DNA of 64,000 nucleotides. It comes from QUBU01 sp014337915. Its GTDB lineage: Bacteria; Pseudomonadota; Gammaproteobacteria; Steroidobacterales; GCA-2729495. Location: contig SZOW01000011.1 of the NCBI GenBank assembly GCA_030263395.1, forward strand, positions 30,775-94,774, given 5' to 3'. The notes under the pieces are model-generated. The model had not been told where the DNA came from, searched no databases, and worked only from the letters and a program-made list of their open reading frames with translations. Positions 1-9,205 of this stretch are shown piece by piece; the first letter of the stretch is position 1, and each line of letters starts with the position of its first letter. A program made the position numbers and the translations under genes.

Positions 1-904
1 AGACCACCACGCCGAACAGCGCCACCAGCGCCACGCTGCCCAGCAGGCCGAACTCCTCGGCAATCACCGCGAACACGAAATCGGTGTGTGCCTCCGGCAG
101 GTAGAAGAGCTTCTGGACGCTGCCGCCGAGACCGAGCCCGGACCACTCGCCGGTGCCGATGGCGATCAGCGAGTTGGTGAGCTGGAAGCCGGTCTTGTAG
201 GGATCCAGCCAGGGATTGAGGAAGGACGTCAGGCGCACCACGCGGTACGGTGCGGCCACCGCCGCCAGCGCCCCCAGCACCAGCACCGTGCCGGCGCAGA
301 GCGCGAAGTCGCGGATGCGCCCGCCGGCCACGAACAGCACCGCCAGCGTCACCACCATGAGCATCATGGCGGCGCCGAAGTCCGGCTGCAGCAGCAGCAT
401 CGCGCAGGCGACGATGCTCAGGCCGATCGGCCTGGCGAAGCCGGCAAAGCTGCTGCGCAGTTCCTGGTTACGCCGCACCGCGTAGCCGGCGAAGTACAGC
501 AGCATCAGCAGGCGCGCCGGCTCCGACACCTGGATGAGGTTCATCCCGGCCACGCTGAGCCAGCGCGTGCTGCCGTTGACTGTGCGGCCGAGGCCCGGCA
601 GCAGCACCGACAGCAGCAGCACCAGTGCCAGCACCAGCAGCGCCGGCCCGAGCCGCTCCCAGAACGTGGTTGGCGTACGCAGCATCACCCAGCCACCGAG
701 CAGACCGATGCTGACGGCGCCCAGTTGCCGCCAGAAGAAGTACAGCGGCCCGCCGTAGCTGCGTTCTGCCAGCGACATCGAAGCCGAGGCCACCATCACC
801 AGGCCAATGCACAACAGGGCCGCCACCGCGAGCACCAGCACCAGGTCGAAGCGCGGCTCCGCCCGCAGCGAGAGCATCCGCCCGGCCTCCAGGCGCGCAC
901 TCAC
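1..904 (-). CDS. ftsW: FtsW, septal peptidoglycan glycosyltransferase (partial, C-terminus off window)
   Basis: Polytopic SEDS-family protein that polymerises lipid II at the division septum together with FtsI. About 300 residues are visible. The reading frame stays open to the window edge, so roughly the last 80-100 residues are missing. The part nearest the edge contains HTDFVFAVIAEEFG, the strongly conserved FtsW/RodA segment, and the rest is a series of hydrophobic helices. The chosen start is GTG at 904-902, which overlaps the murD stop codon in a GTGA arrangement; an ATG nine codons further in is an alternative. It is the last visible gene of the dcw operon and is probably translationally coupled to murD. 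Confidence 0.93.
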   Translation of the reverse strand, partial: MSARLEAGRMLSLRAEPRFDLVLVLAVAALLCIGLVMVASASMSLAERSYGGPLYFFWRQLGAVSIGLLGGWVMLRTPTTFWERLGPALLVLALVLLLSVLLPGLGRTVNGSTRWLSVAGMNLIQVSEPARLLMLLYFAGYAVRRNQELRSSFAGFARPIGLSIVACAMLLLQPDFGAAMMLMVVTLAVLFVAGGRIRDFALCAGTVLVLGALAAVAAPYRVVRLTSFLNPWLDPYKTGFQLTNSLIAIGTGEWSGLGLGGSVQKLFYLPEAHTDFVFAVIAEEFGLLGSVALVALFGVVV

Positions 905-2265
905 GCGGCCACCTCGCGCGCCGCCGCGGCGAAGACCTGGCCGCGGTGCTCGAAGTTGCGGAACATGTCGAGGCTGCTGCAGGCCGGGGCCAGCAACACC
1001 GTGGCGCCGGCCGGCGCCAGCTCGCTGGCGCGGCGCACGGCACCGGGCAGCGTGTCGGCCAGTTCCACGGCGGCGGTACCACGCAGTTCCTGCGCCATGC
1101 GCGCGCGATCCTGGCCGATGAGGATCACCGCCGCATCACGCCCCTGCAGCGCCGCGGCCAGTTCGGCGAACTCCTGCCCCTTGGCGTCGCCGCCGGCGAT
1201 GAGGACCAGCGGACCGTCGACGCCGCGGATTGCCGTCACCGCGGCCGCCACGTTGGTCGCCTTGGAGTCGTCGATCCAGGTGATCCCGCGCGCCCTGGCG
1301 ACCACCTGCATCCGGTGCGGCAGTCCATGGAAACTGCGCAGCACGGCGGCCGTGTCCAGCGGACCACCGGCTGCTGCCACCAGCGCCAGCGCCGCCAGCG
1401 CGTTGGCCACGTTGTGGCGCCCGGTGGTGCCGAGATCGGCGACCGGCAGCAGCAGGCGCTCGCCCTGTGCCAGCCACTCGCTGCCCTGGCTGTCGACGAG
1501 GCCGAAGTCCTCGCCCGCGGGGCGACCGAGGCCGAAGCCGATGATCCGCGTGCCGGGCGGCACCATGGCGGCGAGCGCGGGCTCGTCCCGGTTCAGGACG
1601 GCGACTTCGCAGCGCGCGTAGATGCGCGCCTTGGCCGCCGCATAAGCCGCCATGCTGCCGTGCTTGTCGAGGTGGTCCGGGGCGACGTTCAGCACCACGG
1701 CCGCCTTGAGCGCCAGCGGCGCGCTGCGCTCGAGCTGGAAGCTGGACAGCTCCAGCACGTAGGCCTGCACCGTAGCATCGAGCAGGTCGAGCGCCGGCGT
1801 GCCGAGGTTGGCGCCGACCGCAACGGGCCAGCCACCGGCCGCAAGCATGGCGCCGACCATCGTCGTCACGGTGCTCTTGCCGTTGGAGCCGGTGATGCCC
1901 AGCATCGGCGCCCGGCAATCGGCGGCGAACAGGTCGAGATCGCTCAGCACCGGAAGGCCGCGGCGGCGCGCCTCGATCAACACCGGCAGGTCGAGGTCAA
2001 CGCCCGGCGAGACCACGATCCTGCCGACTCCCGCGGGCAGCGTGGCCGGCATCGCGCCGGCCAGCAGTCCGGCCCCGGGCATCGCCTTGCGGATGGCAGC
2101 CAGGCCGGGCGGCTCGGCGCGCGTGTCGGCGAACCAGGCGCCGTGGCCGCGCGCGGCGAGGTGGCGGGCGCAGGATGCGCCGGTGACGCCCATGCCGAGC
2201 ACCAGCACATCGCGGGAGACGGCGGTCTCCGGCCCGGGCCTGTCGGTGCTGCGCGCAGCCATCAT
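901..2265 (-). CDS. murD: UDP-N-acetylmuramoyl-L-alanine--D-glutamate ligase (MurD)
   Basis: Cytoplasmic ATP-dependent ligase that adds D-glutamate to UDP-MurNAc-L-Ala. The 454-residue length is typical of the family. A Rossmann-like N-terminal domain opens with VLGMGVTG near residue 22. The ATP-binding loop GITGSNGKST follows near residues 122-131, then the central Mur ligase domain and a C-terminal domain with IAGGDAKGQ. The start overlaps the mraY stop codon (TGA at 2264-2262 inside the tandem ATGATG), and the stop overlaps ftsW, so the gene is embedded in a coupled operon. The second ATG of the pair, at 2262, is an equally possible start. Confidence 0.97.
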   Translation of the reverse strand: MMAARSTDRPGPETAVSRDVLVLGMGVTGASCARHLAARGHGAWFADTRAEPPGLAAIRKAMPGAGLLAGAMPATLPAGVGRIVVSPGVDLDLPVLIEARRRGLPVLSDLDLFAADCRAPMLGITGSNGKSTVTTMVGAMLAAGGWPVAVGANLGTPALDLLDATVQAYVLELSSFQLERSAPLALKAAVVLNVAPDHLDKHGSMAAYAAAKARIYARCEVAVLNRDEPALAAMVPPGTRIIGFGLGRPAGEDFGLVDSQGSEWLAQGERLLLPVADLGTTGRHNVANALAALALVAAAGGPLDTAAVLRSFHGLPHRMQVVARARGITWIDDSKATNVAAAVTAIRGVDGPLVLIAGGDAKGQEFAELAAALQGRDAAVILIGQDRARMAQELRGTAAVELADTLPGAVRRASELAPAGATVLLAPACSSLDMFRNFEHRGQVFAAAAREVAA

Positions 2266-3344
2266 CGGATCTTCAGGCTCGAAAGCCCGACCAGGACCAG
2301 GATCACGGTGATGATCCAGAAACGCACGATGACCTTCGGCTCGGCCCAGCCCTTGAGCTCGAAGTGGTGGTGCAGCGGCGCCATGCGGAACACGCGCTTG
2401 CCGGTGAGCTTGAACGAGGCCACCTGGATCATCACCGAGACGGTCTCGGCGACGAAGATGCCGCCCATGATCACCAGCACCAGCTCCTGGCGCACCACCA
2501 CCGCCACGGCACCGAGCGCACCGCCGAGCGCGAGCGCGCCGACATCACCCATGAAGACCTGGGCCGGATAGGCGTTGAACCAGAGGAAGCCGAGGCCGGC
2601 ACCGGCCAGCGCCGCGCAGAACACCAGCATCTCGCCCGCACCGGCCACGTAGGGAATGCCGAGGTAGCGCGAGTAGATGACATTGCCCGCGGCGTAGGCG
2701 AACACCCCGAGGGCGCCGCCCACCAGCACCGCAGGCATGGTTGCCAGGCCGTCGAGGCCGTCGGTGAGGTTGACGGCGTTGCTGGTGCCGACGATCACCA
2801 GGGTCACGAAGGCGATGTAGAAGCCGCCCAGCGGGATGGCGATGTTCTTCAGGTACGGCACCAGCAGCGCCGTCTCCTGCGGCCGGTCCGCCAGCGCGTA
2901 CAGGTAACCCGCCGCCGCCAGCGCCACCAGCAGCTGGCCGCTGAACTTGGCACGGGCCGAGAGGCCCTTCGGGTCGCGGCGGGTCAGCTTGCGGTAGTCG
3001 TCGACGAAGCCGATCAGGCCGTAGGCCAGCGTCACGCCGAGGACCACCCAGACATAGTGACTGCGCAGGTCGGCCCAGAGCAGCGTGCCCGCCGCGATCG
3101 CCAGCAGGATCAGCGTGCCGCCCATGGTCGGCGTACCGGCCTTCGGCAGGTGGCTGCCCGGGCCGTCGTTGCGCACCGTCTGGCCGATCTTCTTCTCCGT
3201 CAGGCGGCGGATCAGGCCGGGCCCGAGCATGAGCGAGAGGATCAGCGCCGTCAGCGCGCTCATGATCGCGCGCATGGTGATGTAAGTGAACAGGTTGAAG
3301 CCCGAGACGAAGCGCGTGAGGAACTCTGCGGCCAGGTACAGCAT
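2262..3344 (-). CDS. mraY: Phospho-N-acetylmuramoyl-pentapeptide-transferase (MraY)
   Basis: Integral inner-membrane enzyme that transfers phospho-MurNAc-pentapeptide to undecaprenyl phosphate, giving lipid I. The 360-residue length equals that of the E. coli enzyme. Family motifs are visible: GTPTMGG near residue 70, FVDDYRK, NLTDGLDGLA and, near the C-terminus, PLHHHFELKGW. About ten hydrophobic helices are evident. ATG at 3344 was chosen because it gives the canonical N-terminus and follows the murF stop by eight bases. The open frame continues upstream, but that part is a shadow of murF. Confidence 0.97.
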   Translation of the reverse strand: MLYLAAEFLTRFVSGFNLFTYITMRAIMSALTALILSLMLGPGLIRRLTEKKIGQTVRNDGPGSHLPKAGTPTMGGTLILLAIAAGTLLWADLRSHYVWVVLGVTLAYGLIGFVDDYRKLTRRDPKGLSARAKFSGQLLVALAAAGYLYALADRPQETALLVPYLKNIAIPLGGFYIAFVTLVIVGTSNAVNLTDGLDGLATMPAVLVGGALGVFAYAAGNVIYSRYLGIPYVAGAGEMLVFCAALAGAGLGFLWFNAYPAQVFMGDVGALALGGALGAVAVVVRQELVLVIMGGIFVAETVSVMIQVASFKLTGKRVFRMAPLHHHFELKGWAEPKVIVRFWIITVILVLVGLSSLKIR

Positions 3345-3352
3345 TGCCGTCG

Positions 3353-4726
3353 TCACTCCCCCGCCGGGCTGCCGTCGGCAGCGAGCGCCTGCACCACCCG
3401 CTCCATGCCCATGGAGCGGGAACCCTTGACCAGCATGGTGATGCCCGGCCGAACTTCGCCGGCCAGTGCTGCCGCCAGTGCCGGAACCTCGCTGAAGTGG
3501 CGCGCGTTGCGGCCGAAGGCCTCGGCTGCTGCCTGGCTGTGGCTGCCCGCGCAATAAAGCCGGGAGATGCCCGCCAGGCGTGCGCATTCGCCCATCTCGC
3601 GATGCATCTGCAGGCTGTCCGGCCCGAGTTCGGCCATGTCGCCCAGCACCAGCCAGCGCTCGCCCGCCTGGCTGCCGAGGAAAGCGATCGCGGCGCGCAC
3701 CGAACCCGGATTGGCGTTGTAGCTGTCGTCGTAGAGCGTGAAGCGCTGCCGGGCCGGCACCCGGCGCAGGCGGCCGGCAACGTTGCGCACCGCCGCCAGT
3801 CCGGCGGCGATGGCAGCCGGCTTCGCTCCCGCGGCATGGGCCGCGGCAGCGGCAGCGAGCGCATTGAGGACGTTGTGGGCCCCGGCCATGGCCAGGCGCA
3901 CCGGCAGGGCGCCACCGGGCCCGTGCAACGTGAAGCCGATGGTGCCGGAGACGACGATGTCGGTGGCGCGGAAATCCGCGTCGGGATGCAGGCCAAAGCC
4001 CAGGCGCTGGCGGCCAGCACTGCGCTCCCACCAGGAATGGAAGAAGCGGTCATCGCGGTTGATGACGGCGGTACCGGTCGCCGGCAGGAAGTCGTAGATC
4101 TCGCCCTTGGTGGCGGCGACCTCGTCGATGCTGCCGAAGCCCTGCAGGTGGGCACGCGCTGCGTTGGTCACCACGGCAACGGTGGGGCAGGCAATGCGCG
4201 CCAGGTAGGCGATGTCGCCGCGTTTCGCCGCGCCCATCTCGATCACCGCCGCGCGGTGGGTTTCGTTCAGGTACAGCAGCGTGCGCGGCAGGCCGATCTC
4301 GTTGTTCAGGTTGCCCCAGGTCACCAGCAGCGGATCCACGCTGCCGCCGAAGGCGGCGCGCATGATGGCCGCCGTCATCTCCTTGACCGTGGTCTTGCCA
4401 TTGGAACCGGTAATGCCGATCAGCGGCAGGGAGAAGCGCGCGCGCCAGGCCCGCGCCAGTTCGCCCAGGGCAAGGCGCGTGTCGGCCACCTCGACCTGCG
4501 GCAACGTGCCCGGCTGGCGTGCACTCACCACGGCGCCGGCGGCACCGAGCCGCGCCGCCTCGGCGACGAAGGCATTGCCGTCATTGCTGGCGCCGCGCAG
4601 GGCGAAGAACAGCTCGCCGGGCTGCAGGCTGCGGGTGTCGGTGCTCACCGCCGCGAACTCGGCATCGCTGCCGACGAGCGTGCCGCCGACCGCCTTCGCC
4701 ACCATGGACAGGCGACCCATGCTCAT
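3353..4726 (-). CDS. murF: UDP-N-acetylmuramoyl-tripeptide--D-alanyl-D-alanine ligase (MurF)
   Basis: Cytoplasmic ligase that completes the pentapeptide by adding D-Ala-D-Ala. It has 457 residues. The ATP loop GITGSNGKTT lies near residue 105, an NEIGLP motif follows, and the C-terminal region has YNANPGS and a LGDMAELG segment, all characteristic of MurF rather than MurE or MurD. ATG at 4726 was chosen because it overlaps the murE stop in an ATGA tetranucleotide. A longer open frame upstream in the same register has no MurF-like residues. It lies between murE and mraY in the standard dcw order. Confidence 0.97.
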   Translation of the reverse strand: MSMGRLSMVAKAVGGTLVGSDAEFAAVSTDTRSLQPGELFFALRGASNDGNAFVAEAARLGAAGAVVSARQPGTLPQVEVADTRLALGELARAWRARFSLPLIGITGSNGKTTVKEMTAAIMRAAFGGSVDPLLVTWGNLNNEIGLPRTLLYLNETHRAAVIEMGAAKRGDIAYLARIACPTVAVVTNAARAHLQGFGSIDEVAATKGEIYDFLPATGTAVINRDDRFFHSWWERSAGRQRLGFGLHPDADFRATDIVVSGTIGFTLHGPGGALPVRLAMAGAHNVLNALAAAAAAHAAGAKPAAIAAGLAAVRNVAGRLRRVPARQRFTLYDDSYNANPGSVRAAIAFLGSQAGERWLVLGDMAELGPDSLQMHREMGECARLAGISRLYCAGSHSQAAAEAFGRNARHFSEVPALAAALAGEVRPGITMLVKGSRSMGMERVVQALAADGSPAGE

Positions 4727-6210
4727 GGCCGCCCGGCGAGCGCAGCGCTCGCCACCGCCTGGTCGGAAAAGGCACGCGCTTCGTGGCCGACGATCTGCTG
4801 TGCCTCGTGCCCCTTGCCGGCAATCAGCACCACATCGCCGGGGGCGGCCATGCCTACCGCATGCTGGATGGCGGCGGCACGGTCGCGGATCACCTCGACC
4901 TGCGGGCCGCGACCGGCGCCTGCGAGGATGGCGGCGACGATGGCGTCCGGATCCTCGCTGCGCGGGTTGTCGTCGGTGATGACCAGGCGATCGGCGAGCT
5001 CGCGCGCGACCGCGCCCATCAGCGGCCGCTTGCCGGCGTCGCGATCGCCACCACAGCCGAACACGCACCACAGGCGCGCTGGCGCCGTCTCGCGCAGCGC
5101 TTCCAGTACGCGGCGCAGCGCATCGGGTGTGTGCGCGAAATCCACCACCACGCACGGCCCCGCGGCGGACGGCAGCAGCTGCATGCGTCCCGGCGGCGCC
5201 TGGCAGCTGGCGAGCGCGGTGGCGATCGCCGCCGGCGCGAAGCCCTGCGCATGGAGGATGCCGGCGGCCACCGCAAGGTTGTCGCGGTTGAAGCCACCGA
5301 GCAGTGGCGAGTCGAACTGCAGGTCCGCAGCAGCCACCCGCAGCCGCAGGCGCTGGCCGGGACCACTGGCGGCCACCGGCTCGATGGTCAGGCTCGCGGC
5401 GGTACCCGGCATGGCAGCGACGCCGACCAGCCGGGTGCCCGGCGGCAACCGGCCCGCGAGGTCCCGACCGAAGGCATCGCCGAGGTTGATGACGGCGACG
5501 GCGGCGCCAGCCTCGAGGAACAGCCGCGCCTTGGCGCGGGCGTAGCTCGCGAGGTCGCCGTGGTAGTCGAGGTGGTCACGGCTGAGGTTGGTGAAAGCAG
5601 CGATGCGAAATGCCACGCCATCCACGCGGCCCTGGTCCAGCGCATGGGAGGACACCTCCATGGCCACCTTCCGGGCGCCGCCATCGGCGAGTTCGCGCAG
5701 CTGGCGATGCACCGTCACGCAGCCCGGCGTGGTCAGCGCGGCCGTGCGCAGCGCGCCGATGCGGCCGTGGCCCAGCGTGCCCATGTAGCCCGCGGGCTGG
5801 CCGAGGTGCTCGAGCGCCTGTGCCAGCAGCCAGGCCACGGTGGTCTTGCCATTGGTGCCGGTGATGCCGACGACCTCGACGCTGGCCGACGGACTGGCGA
5901 AGAAACGATTGGCGATGCCGCCGAGTTCATGCTGCAGCCCGGGGACCCGCAGGCCGGCGACGCCCGCGGGCAGCTCCGGTGCCGCGGCTCCCGGCTGCGG
6001 CTCCCAGGCGACGGCGCTGGCGCCGCGATCGAGTGCATCGGCGAGGAAGCGCAGGCCGTGGCTGCGGCCGCCGGCGCAGGCGAGGAACAACCCGCCCGGC
6101 ACCACGTCGGCGCTGTGGGCGGCGATGTCGCAGACATCGAGCGCCGGCGGCGCGGGGGTGAGACCGGGAAACAGGCGGTTCAGCTGCATGTCGGCTTCCG
6201 CTGCGTCCAT
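4723..6210 (-). CDS. murE: UDP-MurNAc-L-Ala-D-Glu--meso-diaminopimelate ligase (MurE)
   Basis: Cytoplasmic ligase that adds the third residue of the peptide stem. It has 495 residues from ATG 6210. The ATP loop GITGTNGKTT is near residue 117. The specificity motif DNPR (in TDDNPRSEDP, near residue 405) is the one found in enzymes that use meso-diaminopimelate rather than lysine, as expected for a Gram-negative. A GTG one codon upstream (6213-6211) overlaps the ftsI stop and could also be used. The stop overlaps the murF start by four bases. The N-terminal domain ends before residue 110, as usual. Confidence 0.96.
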   Translation of the reverse strand: MDAAEADMQLNRLFPGLTPAPPALDVCDIAAHSADVVPGGLFLACAGGRSHGLRFLADALDRGASAVAWEPQPGAAAPELPAGVAGLRVPGLQHELGGIANRFFASPSASVEVVGITGTNGKTTVAWLLAQALEHLGQPAGYMGTLGHGRIGALRTAALTTPGCVTVHRQLRELADGGARKVAMEVSSHALDQGRVDGVAFRIAAFTNLSRDHLDYHGDLASYARAKARLFLEAGAAVAVINLGDAFGRDLAGRLPPGTRLVGVAAMPGTAASLTIEPVAASGPGQRLRLRVAAADLQFDSPLLGGFNRDNLAVAAGILHAQGFAPAAIATALASCQAPPGRMQLLPSAAGPCVVVDFAHTPDALRRVLEALRETAPARLWCVFGCGGDRDAGKRPLMGAVARELADRLVITDDNPRSEDPDAIVAAILAGAGRGPQVEVIRDRAAAIQHAVGMAAPGDVVLIAGKGHEAQQIVGHEARAFSDQAVASAALAGRP

Positions 6211-7949
6211 CACGGGTTGTTCGCTGCCGTGATCGCCGGCTGCGCTTCCCGGCGCGACGGCGCCACAGGCTTGTCCGGGGCGATGGCCAGGATGCGCATG
6301 GCACCCGCCACGATCTTCGAGAACACCGGTGCCGCCACAGCGCCGCCGTAGTACTCGCCGGCCCGCGGCTCGTCCACCACGACCACCACGGCCAGGCGCG
6401 GCCGGCTCACCGGTGCGACACCCGCGAACACTGCGGTGTAGCGCTCGGAGGAGTAGCCGCCGATATCGAACTTACGCGCCGTGCCGGTCTTGCCGGCGAC
6501 GCGATAGCCGGCGACCGCGGCACGCAGACCGGTGCCATCGGGCGCCACCACGTGCTCGAGCAGCTCGACCATGGCGCGTGCGTTGTCGGTCGACAGCACC
6601 TTGCGGCCGATCGGCGGGTGATCCACGCGGATCAGCGACACCGGGCGCATCACGCCGTCGGCCGCGAACACCGCGTAGCTCTGGGCGAGCTGCAGCGGCG
6701 TGACCGACAGGCCGTAGCCATAGGCCATGGTGGCCTTGGCGATCGGTCGCCAGTTCTCGTAGGGACTCAGCAGGCCCGCGGACTCGCCGGGGAAGCCGCT
6801 GGATGTCGGCCGCCCGATGCCGAAGCGGGTGAGCACGCTCCACAGTTGCTCGGAGGGCAGCGACAGCGCCACCTTAGTGACACCGACGTTGCTCGAGCGC
6901 GCCAGCAGCGTGGCGAGGTCGATGACGCCGAGGTTGTGCTCGTCCTCGATGACCTTGTTGGCCACCTGCAGCATGCCCGGCGAGGTGTCCACGCGGCTGC
7001 CGGGCTGCCACTGCCCGCTCTCCAGCGCCGCGGCGATGATCAGCGGCTTGAAGCTCGAGCCGGGTTCGAACAGGTCGGTGATGGCGCGGTTGCGGAAGCG
7101 CGCCGGCGCGTACTGCGAGCGGTCGTTGGGGTTGTAGGAGGGCTGGTTGACCATGGCCAGCACCTCGCCGGTCTCGGCGTCGAGCACCACGGCGGAACCC
7201 GACAGCGCCCGGTTCTCCTGCACCGCGGCCTTGAGTTCCCGGTAGGCCAGGTACTGGATGCGCAGGTCGATGGATGCGGCAACCTCACGCCCCGGGCTCG
7301 GCGGCTCCAGCCGCTCCACGTCTTCCACCACGCGGCCCAGCCGGTCGCGCAGCACCAGCTTCTTGCCCGGGTGACCACGCAGCCAGCCATCGAACTCCAG
7401 CTCCATGCCCTCCTGGCCGTCGTCGTCGACGTTGGTGAAGCCCACCAGGTGCCCGGTGACCTCGCCGGCCGGGTAATAGCGGCGGTACTCCCGCAGGACA
7501 TGCACGCCGGGAATGCCGTTGTCGAGGACGGCGCGGGCATCGGCGGGGTTCATGTGCCGCTGCAGGTACATGAAGTCCTTGTCGACGTTGCGGGTGATCT
7601 GCCGCGCCAGCGCGCCGGGCTCCAGTCCCAGCGCCCTGGCGAGCCGCGGGATGTACTCCGGGGCACGCGCCAGTTCCTGCGGGCTCACCCAGAGGCTGTC
7701 CACCGGCATGGAGGCGGCGAGCGGCTGTCCATTACGGTCGGTGATGACGCCGCGGTTGGCCGAGATCTTGGCAGTCCGCAGGTGGCGCGCCTCGGCCTGG
7801 CTGATGAGGAAGTCCTTGTTGAAGACCTGCAGGTGTACCGCTCGCCCGACCAGCACCAGAGCCATCAGCACCAGCAGGCCGCAGGCAACGGCCCAGCGGA
7901 TCCGGAAGCTCTGCTGGGGCGCCCGCCCCACTGCGTCACGCTCGTTCAT
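6210..7949 (-). CDS. ftsI: Peptidoglycan D,D-transpeptidase FtsI (PBP3)
   Basis: Class B penicillin-binding protein that cross-links septal peptidoglycan. It has 579 residues with a short cytoplasmic N-terminus, one transmembrane helix near residues 20-40, a periplasmic dimerisation domain and a C-terminal transpeptidase domain. The three catalytic motifs are present: SSFK (in EPGSSFKP), SSN (in LARSSNVG) and KTG (in VAGKTGTARK). Start and stop overlap ftsL and murE by a few bases. The SEDS partner FtsW is encoded in the same operon. The family is the target of several beta-lactams. Confidence 0.96.
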   Translation of the reverse strand: MNERDAVGRAPQQSFRIRWAVACGLLVLMALVLVGRAVHLQVFNKDFLISQAEARHLRTAKISANRGVITDRNGQPLAASMPVDSLWVSPQELARAPEYIPRLARALGLEPGALARQITRNVDKDFMYLQRHMNPADARAVLDNGIPGVHVLREYRRYYPAGEVTGHLVGFTNVDDDGQEGMELEFDGWLRGHPGKKLVLRDRLGRVVEDVERLEPPSPGREVAASIDLRIQYLAYRELKAAVQENRALSGSAVVLDAETGEVLAMVNQPSYNPNDRSQYAPARFRNRAITDLFEPGSSFKPLIIAAALESGQWQPGSRVDTSPGMLQVANKVIEDEHNLGVIDLATLLARSSNVGVTKVALSLPSEQLWSVLTRFGIGRPTSSGFPGESAGLLSPYENWRPIAKATMAYGYGLSVTPLQLAQSYAVFAADGVMRPVSLIRVDHPPIGRKVLSTDNARAMVELLEHVVAPDGTGLRAAVAGYRVAGKTGTARKFDIGGYSSERYTAVFAGVAPVSRPRLAVVVVVDEPRAGEYYGGAVAAPVFSKIVAGAMRILAIAPDKPVAPSRREAQPAITAANNP

Positions 7950-8221
7950 GGCAGCGACCGGATCTCATCCGGACCTGGGCTGCGCATATGCATCTGCTCG
8001 CGGCCGAGCTGCTCGACCCTGGCATGCGAGGACCAGACGCTCTGCTCGATCTGCAACCGGCTCCAGTCCACCTCCAGCTGGTCGCGCTGCTGCGTGAGCG
8101 CCTGCAGTTCGGCAAACAGCTTGCGGTTCTCGTGCTTGGCGTAGACGACTGCGACGGCCGAGGCCAGCACCGCCAGCACCAGGGCCGCGAACAGGCCGCG
8201 GTTGCGCAGCGTCGCGTTCAT
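7946..8221 (-). CDS. ftsL: Cell division protein FtsL
   Basis: Small bitopic division protein of 91 residues. It has a short cytoplasmic tail, one transmembrane helix (about residues 9-28) and a periplasmic coiled-coil segment rich in Leu, Gln and Glu (residues about 30-75). Members bind FtsB and FtsQ and help activate FtsWI. Sequence conservation in FtsL is low, so the call rests on size, topology and position between rsmH and ftsI, where ftsL sits in nearly all gammaproteobacteria. The ATG overlaps the rsmH stop by four bases and its own stop overlaps the ftsI ATG. Confidence 0.9.
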   Translation of the reverse strand: MNATLRNRGLFAALVLAVLASAVAVVYAKHENRKLFAELQALTQQRDQLEVDWSRLQIEQSVWSSHARVEQLGREQMHMRSPGPDEIRSLP

Positions 8222-9141
8222 GCCAGCTTCTCCGCCACGCGCAGCACGGCACTGCGCGCCCGCGGATTGCGGGCCAGCTCGGCGTCACTGGCATGGATGG
8301 CGCCACCGATGAGCCGCAGGCGCGGCCTTGCCGACTCGGGCACCACCGGCAGCTGGTCCAGCGCCGGGTCGACCCGCGAGTGATCGCGCAGGAAACGCTT
8401 GGCAATGCGGTCCTCCAGCGAGTGGAAGCTGATAACACAGAGCCGCCCGCCGCTGGCGAGCAGTTCCAGCGCCTGCAGCAGGCCAGCCTCCAGCACCTCG
8501 AGCTCGCGGTTGATGAAGATGCGGATTGCCTGGAACACGCGGGTCGCCGGATGGCGCGGGCCACGCCGCGGCATGACCGAGAGCACCACCGCGGCCAGGT
8601 CGGTAGTAGTGAGGATCGGCTGGTGCTGGCGCTGTGCACAGATGGCGCGGGCGATGCGGCCGGCGGACGGCTCCTCGCCCAGCCGGCGCAGCACGCCGGC
8701 AATCTCGCGCTCCTCGGCGGCATTGAGCCAGTCGGCCGCGCTCGGGCCGCTGGCCGGGTCCATGCGCATGTCGAGCGGGCCCTCGTGCTGGAAGCTGAAG
8801 CCGCGCTCGGGCGTGTCGAGCTGCGGCGACGAAACGCCGAGATCGAACAGGATCCCGTCAACCCCGCTTGTCAAACCCTGTGCTTCCACAATCCGCCGCA
8901 ATCGCCCGAAGCTTTCTTGTTCTATCGCGAACCGGGAATCCGCCTGCGCCAGCTCCCGGCCCACCCTCACCGCATCGGGGTCCTGGTCCAGCGCGAGCAA
9001 GCGGCCGCGCGGTCCCAAGGCCCCGAGGATCATCCGGCTGTGCCCGCCACGGCCGAAGGTCGCATCCACGTAGGTGCCGTCGGGCCGGACGGCAAGGCCG
9101 TGGAGCACCTCGTCGAGGAGTACCGGAACATGGCCTTCCAC
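8218..9141 (-). CDS. rsmH: 16S rRNA (cytosine(1402)-N(4))-methyltransferase RsmH
   Basis: SAM-dependent methyltransferase of 307 residues that N4-methylates C1402 in the decoding centre of 16S rRNA. The N-terminus HVPVLLDEVL, the SAM-binding DATFGRGGHS, the SSPQLD stretch, RGFSF and the C-terminal ISFHSLEDR are all family hallmarks. GTG at 9141 was chosen because it leaves the canonical start residues immediately before HVPVLL and has GGAG just upstream. An in-frame TTG two codons earlier is possible. The frame stays open further upstream, but that part overlaps mraZ and has no homologous content. Confidence 0.96.
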   Translation of the reverse strand: MEGHVPVLLDEVLHGLAVRPDGTYVDATFGRGGHSRMILGALGPRGRLLALDQDPDAVRVGRELAQADSRFAIEQESFGRLRRIVEAQGLTSGVDGILFDLGVSSPQLDTPERGFSFQHEGPLDMRMDPASGPSAADWLNAAEEREIAGVLRRLGEEPSAGRIARAICAQRQHQPILTTTDLAAVVLSVMPRRGPRHPATRVFQAIRIFINRELEVLEAGLLQALELLASGGRLCVISFHSLEDRIAKRFLRDHSRVDPALDQLPVVPESARPRLRLIGGAIHASDAELARNPRARSAVLRVAEKLA

Positions 9142-9205
9142 CTCCAACCCCCAGCGCCAGCTGCGACGCCCGCAGTGGCTGCGCCCGACGAGGAGGCCGT
9201 CGACC

